Origin: Seminavis robusta
Lineage: Eukaryota > Bacillariophyta > Bacillariophyceae > Naviculales > Naviculaceae
Assembly (NCBI GenBank): GCA_903772945.1
Contig: CAICTM010000190.1
Span: 31,008-95,007, forward strand
DNA: 64,000 bases
Direction of reading: 5' to 3'
Part shown: piece after piece, positions 51,677 to 62,399 of the stretch
Layout of the letters: each line of letters begins with the position of its first letter
Numbering within the stretch: position 1 is the stretch's first letter
Position numbers and translations under genes: made by a program
Notes under the pieces: generated by a model
What the model was told of the DNA's origin: nothing
Databases searched by the model: none
The model's input: only the letters and a program-made list of their open reading frames with translations

Positions 51677-53143
51677 ATGATACTACTATTACATATTGCT
51701 GCTGTCTTGATTGCATTCGCCAGCATTGCTTGGGCGGCCGCTCCCTCATGGACCAAGGCAAAACGACAAGATGCCAGTGGACAACACGTTTATGAGATAT
51801 TGGGCCGATTTGATCTTACTATGTGGCAAGGCATTAAAAAGTTTTTTGGCTACGTCTCGGAAATAGCTCACCAAACCCTCAGCCTAGACCAAAAAGAGAA
51901 ATCTTCCTTTGTGTGGATTCGGGTGCTCTTTTCCTACACCATTGCCGTTCTTCATCGCACTATGTTGTCCGCTCGCCTGTCGGACAATCAAATGGATTAT
52001 GTACTTGGAGCCAATGATCAGGAAACCGAATCTGTGTCTAAGGCGGAGCTGGAAAGTCTTGTAGAACGAATCAAGTTTGCGCACTTGGCCTATCCCTTTC
52101 ACAGAGACCACAATAAGTTGGAGGAACGTCTGCAGGAAAAGGGATTCTTGCTCATCCAGCATGATCCCATTACGTCTCCAGGAAAGGTGGCACACTACAT
52201 TGCCATTCATCAGCAACAAAAACGACTCCTTATCGTACCCAGAGGGACCAGTGCATTTTCTGACTTGCTCACTGATGCCGCTGGATACACTGTTGAGCAA
52301 GAACTGTCACGGTGTGATGATGCACCCGTACTGGAAGGATTGGAGAGAATTTGGTCTCACGAGGGCATCTTGACTGCAGCCAATCGACTATCAAACGATA
52401 CTATTGAACTAGTCCGACGTTACGTGACTGAGGATGGATACAAACTTGAGCTTGTTGGACATTCGCTGGGAGCCTCAGTGGCTACCTTGATGGGTGCCAT
52501 GTTCCTGGCCCAAATACCTGCCCTGCGAGATCCCAGCAACCTCCATATTTGGGCTTATGCACCACCTCCTTGTCTCAATCAAGAAGCATCTGATGCTCTA
52601 GAGCCCTTCATTTCCACCATTGTTTGGAATGATGACATTATCCCCACTCTCAGCATTGCCAGCATTACCTTCACATCCACAATCATGGCACATTTGGACG
52701 AACAAGTACGGATCAATCGGGGCAAGTTTGCCCTGCTGACAGCCATCTTTGCAGCTGCTGCCACCATGTTGGGATTCCGAAAAGCACCAATTGCCATTCC
52801 AGAGCAACGATTGGATGACATGGCGGAGTATTCGCTGAAATACACCCAATCCCTACATGCTGAATGGCGCAATGACACCGCAACCTACCCTCCTAAGATT
52901 TATGCACCTGGCAAGGTGATGTATCTATGGGAACGGCGCCATTTGAATAAGTCCACAGGGGAAGTCAATGGTGTAATGGCGCAAGGGAGTTCCTTTCTCC
53001 ATTTGCAGCTTGTAATTCCAACAAAAGATAGTATTGCCAGCCATTTTCCAGGTTCCTATGAACAGGGAATGCAACGACTCCTTTCTCAAATGGGAGACAA
53101 AACTGAACACCGCAGGAGCATCTTTCTTCGGCTAGGCAATTGA
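51677..53143 (+). CDS. Class 3 lipase (alpha/beta hydrolase), sn1-DAG-lipase-like
   Basis: 488 residues, single exon. An N-terminal hydrophobic segment (MILLLHIAAVLIAFASIAWA) is a signal peptide or signal anchor. The nucleophile elbow is GHSLG with Ser263, in LELVGHSLGASVATLMGAMFL. The acidic residue is Asp319 or Asp320 in VWNDDIIPTLS. The likely catalytic His456 sits in SHFPGSYEQGM, similar to the D-H-x-P-x-x-Y end of class 3 lipases. RLLIVPRGTSAFSDLLTDA matches the oxyanion-side strand and loop. It should hydrolyse acylglycerols, possibly at a membrane; substrate and compartment are not shown. The first ATG gives the complete signal segment. The sequence just after the stop codon is a repeat shared with the 3' flank of the MOSC gene. 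Confidence 0.88.
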   Translation: MILLLHIAAVLIAFASIAWAAAPSWTKAKRQDASGQHVYEILGRFDLTMWQGIKKFFGYVSEIAHQTLSLDQKEKSSFVWIRVLFSYTIAVLHRTMLSARLSDNQMDYVLGANDQETESVSKAELESLVERIKFAHLAYPFHRDHNKLEERLQEKGFLLIQHDPITSPGKVAHYIAIHQQQKRLLIVPRGTSAFSDLLTDAAGYTVEQELSRCDDAPVLEGLERIWSHEGILTAANRLSNDTIELVRRYVTEDGYKLELVGHSLGASVATLMGAMFLAQIPALRDPSNLHIWAYAPPPCLNQEASDALEPFISTIVWNDDIIPTLSIASITFTSTIMAHLDEQVRINRGKFALLTAIFAAAATMLGFRKAPIAIPEQRLDDMAEYSLKYTQSLHAEWRNDTATYPPKIYAPGKVMYLWERRHLNKSTGEVNGVMAQGSSFLHLQLVIPTKDSIASHFPGSYEQGMQRLLSQMGDKTEHRRSIFLRLGN

Positions 53144-53400
53144 AAGCTCTTCCATTGGCTTGATGCCCAGGCACAGTTGGAATACCAACCTCCCAGCTGC
53201 TCCCATTATGTTGAATCTTTAGAAGGCAGCAATGACCCTCAATGCTCAAATCCAATAAGACACACAGTATTTGTACATTTTCTCAATACTACTCCATAGA
53301 AGTATCCTCCATTTTCTAAGCATGCCAATTCACTTCTAGCCATCAACCCACATACCCACATACCAAATGGCTCTTCAATAAAGCAAGCATATTTTCTGAG
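53140..53400. repeat. Shared 3'-flank repeat, copy 1
   Basis: Starts with gaaagctcttccat directly at the lipase stop codon and aligns with 55735-56000. Shared blocks include gttgctcccagc-like, aatctttagaa(g/a)g, caatgctca(a/g)atccaa and aagacacac. Confidence 0.75.
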
Positions 53401-54364
53401 GTTGGGCACCAACACCCGAACAACATAACAACAAACTGGCGCTTTTGGTCGACAACAAGGAAGATCCCTACAAGAAATGTGGTCAGATAGCTAGCAAGTG
53501 CTGATGCTACCCTCTCCTCCCCTTTCGCCCGTATATTTATTCTGGAAGTTCCCTCTTGTTGGTGACCTTCCCCCTTTTAAAATATCTTGCCTGGGTTGGG
53601 TTTTAAACTTTCCCGGCTGAGGGGGCCAACTCTCTCCGCCCCAATGTTCGTGGGGGTTATCGGTTTAGGGTAACGGCACAGTGGACAGTCGTACTCAGAG
53701 TAGCCTTTTAAAAAATAGTATTCTATTTATTTATGGAAGTTCCCTCTTGTTTCTAAAGCTTCGTATCCATGGATGAAAGTATTAGGCATGTGAGCGACCA
53801 AAGGAAGTGGAAATGAGCCTTGGGCCCCCGTGTTGGTCTCCATTTATTTTGTACCCCCAAACCCACTGAACCGAGTCCCGAATTAGACTGCTGTACGTGT
53901 TAGTATCCACGAATGACGGTGACGTCAGTTCACCCGGGGAACCGAACCTCTGGACCAACAAAGAGAACTTCGCATTGGCCAGTTAGTCCCGTTTCCGGTT
54001 CTGGTCCCGCCATTCCAAAATTGGTCCCCATATTCCAAAATTGGTCCCCATATTCCAAAATTGGTCCCCATATTCCAAAATTGGTCCCTCCCTACCGGTA
54101 TTGGAGGCTACACCTATCTCTAGAGCTAGCTACGGCTGTACCATTGTTCTTTGACTAAGCGTGCCCCCTGTGGACTTGCGTGGATAAACTCCACATCTCT
54201 AAACCCCCCTAAAATAAGAAGTGGAAGTCTTTTGTTGCTCCCGTTGGTGCGATCCATAATAACACGCCATAGCTCCCTGCTCCCTGGTATTATTACGGTT
54301 GCTTTGTCAGCAGCCACAACAATAAAGGAAACCACAATACTCTCGAGTATAAAAGATCATTGAG
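53401..54364. other. Intergenic with repeats
   Basis: Two copies of tggaagttccctcttgtt at about 53548 and 53736. The part at 53640-53725 resembles 17985-18065. A 20-bp tandem array lies at 54011-54090. No gene is supported. Confidence 0.55.
54011..54090. repeat. 20-bp tandem repeat, four copies
   Basis: The unit attccaaaattggtccccat (20 bp, phase arbitrary) occurs four times with almost no change. Confidence 0.95.
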
Positions 54365-55624
54365 ATGATTGAGGTTGACGACTCTTTGAAAGTGTGCCTG
54401 GTGACGATATTGCTGGCGACAGCAATTTCAGTGCACAATGTTGGATTGGTCAAGCTAGTATCTGCTGTCATCGGCAGGCTCCAAGTGAAGCGTCTGATCA
54501 GCCAGCAGCAACCAATAAGTAGTGATGCTGATTCCGACAATAAGGATGCGTCTGTCAGTGGAATCTTTGTGTATCCAGGTGCGTTATTAGTTACGTAGTT
54601 GGGAATTCAAATCAGGGCGAGGGCTCATTGGATTCTTCTTTGAATAAACTGACTGACTAACTAACAAACTAACTAACAAACACAATGTTTTTTCAAAACA
54701 ACAGTCAAGTCTTTGCGAGCCGTCTCTTTGGACGAAGCAAGGATTGATGACAATGGCATTGTGGGGGATCGACGATTCATGTTGGTCATGCCACGACCTG
54801 TACCTCTCTTGGGATCGTTTCGACCGGGAGAACCTACATTTCAATTTGTGACGCAACGACAAGTGCCCAAGCTGGCCACCATTGTGGCGACACTGTCTGC
54901 AGATTGCCTGACATTGTCGTCCAGTGATGATGGTCAAAAAAAGGTATCCGTCCAACTGAATATTGACGAGAAAGAGCGACCATCCTATAAAGCTAGAATA
55001 TGGGACGACGTGACCACCGTGACGGACATGGGGGATGATGCCGCCAATTTCGTAGCGGGCGTCGTGGCCAAGGATTCCGATGCTCCTCCCAACGCCGCCA
55101 ACGTGAGATTGGTATCCATGTCGGCTGAAAATCGACGAGAAACAGACGACAAGTACACACCGAATGCGGCTCTTTCATGGACCGGGGCAGCGCCCAAGGT
55201 GGGATTGACCGATGGGTTTCCCATTTTGATTGCCAATACGGCATCGCTCGAGGAACTCAACCGACGACTGGCCAAAAAGGGCAAGGAACCTATACCCATG
55301 AGTCGGTTCCGTCCCAATATTGTCGTGTCGGGTGCCAAACCGTTTGAAGAAGATACCTGGAAAGTTATTTCCATTGGTGATGGAGTGCTCCTTCACATTG
55401 TCAAGGGATGCCCACGGTGCAAGCAATCTTGTACGGATCAACAAACTGGGAAGGTATCCGAGGAACCATTGGAGACACTGGCGGAATTTCGAGCACTGGG
55501 CCCTGTCAAGGAAAATGTCTATTTTGCACAAAATGCCATTGCCCATACTGTGAGAGGCACGCTTTCTGTTGGAGCAAAAGTGCATGTCTTGGAACGAGGG
55601 GAGCCTACTTGGGACTCGTCGTAA
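54365..55624 (+). CDS. MOSC-domain protein, mARC-like, two exons
   Basis: 377 residues from exons 54365-54578 and 54705-55624. The 126-nt intron (GTGCGT...AACAG) splits a Val codon, rebuilding the MOSC N-terminal signature YPVKSLRAVSLDEA followed by GIVGDRRFMLV. Residues about 8-38 (VCLVTILLATAISV) form a membrane anchor, as in mitochondrial amidoxime-reducing component (mARC) proteins. The C-terminal MOSC domain ends with MSRFRPNIVVSGAKPFEEDTWK, then GCPRCKQSCTDQQTG, whose Cys after Pro-Arg matches the molybdenum-cofactor ligand of mARC, and SVGAKVHVL. It is expected to bind molybdenum cofactor and reduce N-hydroxylated compounds; this is family knowledge. A TATAAAAG sequence lies only about 16 nt before the ATG, too close for a normal TATA box. 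Confidence 0.9.
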
Positions 55625-57004
55625 CTTAACTAGAGGTCGCAAATGTAGTACAGTCTCGTCACCACGTCTTGTATGGATGAAATGGCCGCCACTGTAATAC
55701 CCAGGGGGCTTCCCAAAGGGAGGAGTTTTGGGAACTGAAAGCTCTTCCATCTCTTTGCTGCCCTACCGGGTACCGGTAGGCTCAGTTGGTTTATTGATGC
55801 CAATCACTCAGTTGCTCCCAGCATGTGTAATCTTTAGAAAGCTGCAATGACACCCAATGCTCAGATCCAACAAGACACACCGTAGACTACATATGCATTT
55901 ACCCAATAATACTCAAAAGAATTAAGCGTCCTCTTCTCTAGCCTACTAGCTAGCTAGTCCTCAACCCGCATACCAAACGCACTCTTCAAAAAAGAGCCAG
56001 TAGACTCTCAGAGGCCGTACAGATACGGATGGATGAAGGATCTGGGCAGACAGTGCATGCAGAAATGTCGTGAGCCGTCATGACAGAGCAAGCTAGGGGA
56101 CGATGGTCAAGATACAACAGACAAGGTGCTCAGGCGAAGCGAAGCGGAATGCCAAAGAAAGGCAATCACATAAAACAACGTCAGTCAGAGGGTCTAATCT
56201 ACCGATGCGGAAAATAGGACTGGAATGTGGCAGCTAGCTAGCAACTGAAAGTCGTGAGGTGCCTGACAATGACAATCGGAGTGGACGAGTCAACCTCAAA
56301 ATCGCTGTCAAACATGCAGAGATCGTCTCCACGTGCTATCTTGTTGGCAGACAAAGAAGTAAATGTTTACCGAGCTATTGACTGCACTTGACATCTTTCG
56401 ATCTAAGATATCGAAAGAGAACAGTTCAAGTCCCAGTACTCCCTGCTCGTTTGACGGCAAGCACACTTACTAACGGTAGTAGCTTGTAGCTTGTGACATC
56501 TAGCACTGTTGATCCCTGACACCACGAGACGAAATTCATAGCAGGAAAGGATAGCTTCGCGAAATGGGGGTTGGGATCGAAGAGGAATGATGAAAACGAC
56601 TCACCACGAACTCTCAAGTCAAGTTATCACGAACGCGTGTCCGGAACAGGCTGAAAGCGAGCTTCGTGTTGCTTTCTTGTATGTCTTCGCTTCTACCTAT
56701 AGCTAGCTAGAGTTCTCTTCGATATATACAGTTGGATACTCTCGCTTGTTGCCCCTGATCGGCTCATTTTTTTAAACAAGACAAACAGCTATAAGGTAGA
56801 TAAGCAAAGCAAAGCCAAGAAATTGTCCAGCAAGGACTGCGCAAAACCAAATCGAAACACAAGGTGAGAAAACGATGTCACATGCACGACCACCGCGTTG
56901 CCGGGGTGTGATTGCATCTGCGGAGCTGACGTGCGATGTGTTATCTCCATTGCTTCTCTCTCAAAGTACAAGGCTAAGATAAGCCCCCCAAAGCAAACAA
57001 GAAG
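55625..57004. other. Intergenic, no gene recognised
   Basis: Includes the shared repeat (55735-56000) and several GCTAGC motifs. It should carry the promoter of the acetate-channel-type gene. A T-rich run precedes 56775. No supported gene. Confidence 0.5.
55735..56000. repeat. Shared 3'-flank repeat, copy 2
   Basis: Aligns with 53140-53400 but carries an ACCGGT-rich insertion (accgggtaccggtagg). It lies about 110 bp after the MOSC stop codon. Confidence 0.75.
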
Positions 57005-57748
57005 ATGATGGAAGATACCAAAGCAGAAGTTGGCCTCGGAGATTTGGTCAAGGAACTGAACTCTCTTAAGCCGCACATCAAGCCACAGGTCCCGAACCCA
57101 GCTCCACTCGGGCTGATTGGATTCGGCCTGACAACGGCGCTCCTTCAGATGAAGCACACGACCATCGCGGGAGATTCTGATGTCGACAAGGAAGGTGTCG
57201 ATGCGCTTACGCTTGGATACGCCATGTTCTTTGGTGGATTGATCCAATTGGTGGCAGGTCTAGGAGAAGTCCGACGTAATAACCTCTTTGGCTACACCGC
57301 ATTTTGCCTCTATGGAGCTTTCTGGATGAGTCTGGGGACAGTCGAGATTGTCCAGCTCCTGGCCGACGATGCGCCTGCAGTCAACCCGAAGGCACTGCAA
57401 TGCATGCTCTTCCTTGTGGCCGTGTTCACGACCATGCTGTGGATTTGCACATTCAAGATGCACCTGACCATCAACATGCTCTTCTTCATGTTGGCTTCCA
57501 CGTGTTACTTGCTTTCCGCAGGTGTCCGTAATGAAACCGTGGACAAGGTTGCAGGATATTTTGGTCTCGTCACTGCGGCAATAGCTTACTGGTTGGCAGC
57601 CGCAGAACTAATCAATGAAATTCTCGGAGAAGGCACCGAGATCATCCCATTGGGACGCTTCAACTTCCAGTGGCTCAATCGTACCAAGAAAGACAAAGTC
57701 AAATGCGAGACAGCTGCCGAGGCGGTGCAAACCGTCGAGGAAGCGTAG
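57005..57748 (+). CDS. GPR1/FUN34/YaaH family acetate/succinate transporter
   Basis: 247 residues. The family signature NPAPLGL(I)GFGLTT occurs at about residues 31-45. Six hydrophobic helices follow: [126 protein letters not shown] resembles the conserved FGYSSYGAFW selectivity region. Members move acetate, succinate or ammonium-like solutes across plasma or organelle membranes; the substrate here is not shown. Loops are short, as in the family. The soluble N-terminus (residues 1-30) and C-terminal tail (about 220-247) are charged. Single exon; a second ATG follows directly. Confidence 0.92.
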   Translation: MMEDTKAEVGLGDLVKELNSLKPHIKPQVPNPAPLGLIGFGLTTALLQMKHTTIAGDSDVDKEGVDALTLGYAMFFGGLIQLVAGLGEVRRNNLFGYTAFCLYGAFWMSLGTVEIVQLLADDAPAVNPKALQCMLFLVAVFTTMLWICTFKMHLTINMLFFMLASTCYLLSAGVRNETVDKVAGYFGLVTAAIAYWLAAAELINEILGEGTEIIPLGRFNFQWLNRTKKDKVKCETAAEAVQTVEEA

Positions 57749-58114
57749 GTGCGTCTCGAGAGCCTTGATAGACAGCACCTTGCACAGTTTGGATTGCCAA
57801 ATGGCTCGAGCTTGTTCCCTCCATCCCATGGGTTTTCGTGTTCGTGTCCCAACCAGACAGCAAATCGGCGATGGGCAGAAGTTGAACACTACGGCACCAC
57901 CATACGCACAACGACTACATAATAACACCCTGCATAAGTAATGATAGATTACATGTTATTCGATCGTAAATGTTCCGTCAATAAGGAAGCTCAATCCCAT
58001 CTTTCGAGTGGAGCTGGCGTTTTCCGATGCTGCTACTGCAGTGCATGTGCACATCCGCCCCGAGCTCCGTTCAAAAGCAAAAGTGAAATTCCTCGCCCCG
58101 TTGCCAAACGAGCA
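57749..58114. other. Short intergenic between convergent genes
   Basis: 3' flanks of the acetate-transporter-type gene and the GPCR-like gene. No gene supported. Confidence 0.5.
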
Positions 58115-60396
58115 TCACTCAGCTTCTCTATCCAAGTTCTCTTTGATTCCCACCTCTTCATCCTCAGAACCTTCTGGGATAGTGTATGCTTCCACGAAAT
58201 CATCAGATTCTGGCTCAGTTAGGAAGTCTGCTTCATCTTTGAAATCTTCTCCTGCACGATTGCTGGTGGAGTCATCTGTCATGACCATTGAAAGGTTTGC
58301 TCCACCCCAAGAAGTCGCCCCCTTCATTACATCCACTGGCCTCTTTGATATCGTTGGAAGTGCAGTGAGTGACTCACACCCAGACAAGCTTGCCCCACCC
58401 CAAGAATCTGTATTTTGACTGACACTCCTCAAGACATCTGTGGGTCTTTTCTCCAAGTCAGCCTGGATTGTCTCTTCTGAGAAACGGGCCGTTTTCTTTT
58501 GACTCGTTGATGACACAAGACTCAAGGCTTGTTCCGAAACAGCATCGGCCAGATTTCCAGTAGTGTTGTGTGTCTGTTGGGAGCATGAAGGCAACACTAC
58601 TGCTGTTTCATGTGGACGGTTGGAGAAGGAATCTTCCCCGGATAAGAGTGCTGGTGGTCCATCCTGTGGTTTCAAACTGGTACGGGGTTTCTTTTGTGCT
58701 ACAGAGGTCAAGGCAGATTTTGCAAGCTGGTCTCTTTGGACATGTTCTGGTTGATTGGAGAAGTGCTGGTAGAGTACAATCTTTGGGACAAAGATCAGGA
58801 GAAGGATGACAGAACATGTGATGAAGATCATGAAGACTGAAACCATGTAAAATGCTTGAGGAGATTCTTGCACCACAACCAATATGGGAACTCCACTAAG
58901 GAATGCCTGCAACATACTGGCCATGGCAACAGCAATGTACTTGCTCTCAGCAAACTCCTCATTAATGGACCGCGCCTTGTAGGCAACCCAGTTGGCAAAG
59001 ACCAGAACCAATCCATTCACAATACACAGTGACACCAGAAAGGCAACTGTATTGTTACACTGGCACATGCCATATGTGCTGACAGGTTGATCCCACCCAT
59101 CCGTTCCATCATGCTCAACTCGCACATACCGAAGAGGGTCCATCACAGTCCACGAAATGAGGATAGTGCAGTTGGCCACAAGCAGAGCAATGAGTGGAAT
59201 CAGGGAATCCCACTCTCTGGTGGGCAAGTGGGAGAACCTTGTGGCCCTCTGGAAGAGCTTGTGTACTCGGTAGATTTTGGAAACCAGTGAAGAGAATATC
59301 AAGGAGAATCCAAGTGTCAACAACCAAACAGGAGTCATGCACATGGCAACACCACGGCGACTTCTGCTTTCATCACTGCCATTGGTATACTCTTTACTCT
59401 CGTTGTTGGTTTCATAGTAGTCATCAAACCCCATTGGCTGAGAGGACAGGAGCAAGAACACAAGGAATGCCAACATGAGCAAGCAAAAAGACAAGCACCC
59501 CTCTCCAAGATCAGACCAAAAATGATGTTCATGACTCCACTCACCAAGACTGCAGAGATCATGATGAGAACCCCAAGTGCAACCATTACAAGGAATTTTG
59601 GCTGTGACACCATGACTACTCTCACATTGCGATGTACCCATGTCCAAGTAGAAAATCCCAGGGCCAAGATGGCCACAATAGCAAACAAGGTGTACCCCAC
59701 ATAGCGAAGTTGGCCCACCAAGTTATGGTCGACCACATGTTCTGGCAAAATGAGAGGAATCAACAAGTGTTCCAATACATTGGTTCCAATGAATTCATCT
59801 GTTTCATAGTTTGGATCTTCTGAGAACTTGAGCAGTGTTTCAATGCTCAGGACACCCATCTTATATGGAAGCTGTCCCACCAATCCATCACAGAACTGCC
59901 TATCAAGTAACTCAAGTTGATTGGGCATGGCATCACCCACCACAAGCAGTACTTCTGGATGTGTCGTGGCAAACTTCTGCCAGTAGTTGTCGGGTGCTCT
60001 CATACCAGCTCCCATGGCAGGGATAATTGCTGTCAAATCTGGTGAATGTTCCTCAGCAAAGGCAAACGTTTGATCCACCACCGTTGTAGAGCTGGCATTG
60101 TAGTCCGAGGGAGATGTGCTTACTTCCACCCATCCCTCCTTGACAAGGTGGTCTCGCACACCTTGTTCTCTTTCAATCAGATTGGGGGTAGACCCAGATA
60201 CCAGGGCAAAGGTTCCTGGCTTGCTTGGTTGAATCTGCTTGAGTGTCTTGGCCAGCTGTGTCCCTAAAAAGTAGTTGTCTGTGCCAATGTAAGCAAGGCG
60301 GTCTGTCTGAGGAGCATGAGCGCAGACAAGCTGCGCTCGCCCAGAGCAGCTAGACACGACTAGTAGAGGATTAGGTGAGTGGAGAGACTCGGCCAT
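58115..60396 (-). pseudogene. Class C GPCR with periplasmic-binding-like domain, 5' end lost
   Basis: 724 codons from 60396-59545 and 59437-58115. The 107-nt intron (GTGAGT...CTCAG, phase 0) restores ISAVLPMGFDDYY. Residues about 30-230 are the C-terminal part of a periplasmic-binding-protein-type ligand domain (RLAYIGTDNYFLGTQLA, LTAIIPAMGAGMRAPDNYW, EVLLVVGDAM, GLVGQLPYKMG). Seven helices follow, typical of GABA-B-like receptors: about 242-264, 268-285, then the segments MTPVWLLTLGFSLIFSSL, LIPLIALLVANCTILISW, TVAFLVSLCIVNGLVLVFAN, MASMLQAFLSGVPILVVV and FMIFITCSVILLLIFVPKIV. A long Ser/Thr-rich tail ends in acidic residues. The first 28 residues come from the arm of an inserted DIRS-like element, and the usual signal peptide and N-lobe are absent. 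The gene may still be transcribed, but full receptor function is unlikely. Annotated as truncated. Confidence 0.82.
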
Positions 60397-60540
60397 TTAC
60401 TGAGCCGACCGTCTCCAGTCCCCGGGGTACCATTCGGGACTGGGGAGTCCCGGATGGATCCCACACGGCAAAAGGGTCCCGGGAATGTGATGTTTCCACG
60501 GGACAGCCTTGAGTCGTGCAACCAGGGAGGGAGAGGTGGG
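60318..60540 (+). repeat. Left inverted arm of DIRS-like element
   Basis: Reverse complement matches 63612-63854 with a few substitutions and small indels. One difference is a stretch around gtgcaacc, where the right arm has an extra aaaagccaaaggcagaac. It includes the tctccactcacctaatcctc text on the opposite strand, which supplies the present start codon of the GPCR remnant. Confidence 0.88.
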
Positions 60541-61869
60541 TTAATCTAATCTAGGTTCTTGCCTTCAGCGTCGGCTGAATGAAGAATTGTGAGCTGAGAG
60601 AGAGACAACCTTCTGCATCGGCAGTTCAATGGCTGATCTTGGCTGGTCGCTGCTTTAGTGATTCATGGTTGCCGCTTGTCGATCTTGCCAAATGTGGTCT
60701 TGGACGGGGTCGTTGCCTTATGGTAATTTGTTCGAGAGGCATTGAAGAGCTGATGCGGTGCATCATCATGGGGTATCCATTTCCGAACAAGGTGATGACC
60801 TGCGAGAGTAGAGATGTACTTGAGTTGTAGGTGAGGAGCGCGTAGTAGCGAACTTCCTCTGTAGGTCCTTTCGTTGCCCTGTTCTTCTGACAGATGTACC
60901 TTCGTATACTTGATGAGTACACGGTGTGAGTTTAGAGCACTCGAAACAACTCTCGTGTTGAGATACAGTTCTCCGAATCGTTACCGGGATTTTGTGGTTC
61001 TCGTCACAATAGCACTGTATCACTCGGATCAACTATCTTACTCAAATTTTTGAAGTTAGAAGCTTGCACTATACTCAACGATTGCGGCTAGATTCCTCTA
61101 TCGATTGATGTATGGACTCTCTTGCTTGCAAGCCTGTGTCGCGACTTATCTGAATCGCCGTTCTATGGCTTCTGCTCTTTGTGATGAGACGGACGAAAAA
61201 TCTCGCTTCCTTGTGCCTTGTCGCGCGATTGAAAGATAACCACTGGATAAGAGGGCTTACGCGATGGCTGACAGTAGCGAATCCGTGTGGATATCTTAGC
61301 TTGATCACCGTGATACGGATCTTGTCACAGTTCCGGCCGGAAACTGTTGGTCGATCTGTACGTGTAGGTGTGACTGAAGATGGGATTTTTCTTCCCGCGC
61401 GCACCTCTTTGCTGTTAGAGGCTTTTCGATGCTCTGATAGTGTTGGCTAGAGGCTGATTCTTAGCACCTCTTCTCTGTTGCAGTGTTAACTTCAATTACA
61501 CTTTGACTCAATACACTTTGACTTGGTATCAACTTGACTTACTGTCTCGAGACGGTTGACTCTTCGACTCGAGAAGGGCTTTTGCTTTTCAGTGTTAGAC
61601 TGGTAATACTGCAGCTTATTGGGGATTAATTTGGTTTTGGATTAAGCTGAAAAGCAAAAATGGAGGATTTTTTCTTGTTGCGGTGCATAGCAATTCTTGT
61701 GATTGAATTGATATAAGGACCCCCTAACACTTTATGACCTAAAACTCCCTTGGTTCCTTGAATCATGATCATGCATGCGAACCGACTAGATGTTTAATAC
61801 ACGTGTCAATCGTAAAGAGGTGTTCAGTATGTTTCCTCCAACACCCAGGACCCATCCTTCTTCGGAGAC
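60541..61869. other. Interior of element, no coding seen
   Basis: 1.3 kb between the left arm and the RNase H remnant. No reverse transcriptase motif was found in any frame. A perfect 13-bp inverted repeat, TTTTGCTTTTCAG at 61580-61592 and its complement at 61647-61659, could form a hairpin. Confidence 0.5.
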
Positions 61870-62343
61870 CACTGACGCCGCCAAGGCTGCAATGGGCGGT
61901 GTCTACTTGACTCCGGGAGGAAACTCCTTACCTCTGTGAGGTCTCCCATTCCCTCCCGATTTGCAGCTCAGCTCGTGTCTACGGACAACCCGACGGGAAG
62001 CCGTCACCAACAGTGACCTCGAGCAGGCAGCCATCCTGGCGCAACACTCCTTGCAACGGCGCGGCACTGCGTCACCACGCCACCCTTTACACACTCTCGG
62101 ACAACACCCCGGCCGTCTACCGTGTCTCCAAAGGGGCGGTCCCTCAGATGGTCCTGCGGTTCCTCTGCAACTACGCCTGCCGACACCAGCGAGAGCACCG
62201 CTACTGCGCCCTCTCGTCCTACATCCCCCGGTCCTGCCAACGTGATGCTGATGATGCGTCGCGTCTGCAACACCTCACCCTGCCTGAACTTTCTCGCCCA
62301 CTTTGAACAGCGCTATCCGCAGAACAAACCCTGGCAGGTGTGA
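61870..62343 (+). pseudogene. RNase H remnant of a retrotransposon polymerase
   Basis: Reads in different frames as TDAAKAAMGGVYLTPGG (first acidic strand), then REAVTNSDLEQAAILAQ (the TNSDLE motif of retroelement RNase H), then ATLYTLSDNTPAVYRVSKG (SDN acidic site) and YIPRSCQRDADDASRL. At least two frame changes and an in-frame TGA (near 61938) disrupt it. The pattern is the same as the RNase H C-terminal to reverse transcriptase in DIRS and related elements. Confidence 0.75.
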
Positions 62344-62399
62344 CTCTGCCACCCGAGGTCATTCACTGTTGATCTCCGCCTTGCGCTGCAGACCGCTTC

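Noticed and set aside
59335-59647. Frameshift in the GPCR gene between two overlapping minus-strand frames
   Set aside because: A 107-nt GTGAGT...CTCAG intron in phase 0 joins helix 2 to PMGFDD exactly, so splicing explains it better than a mutation.
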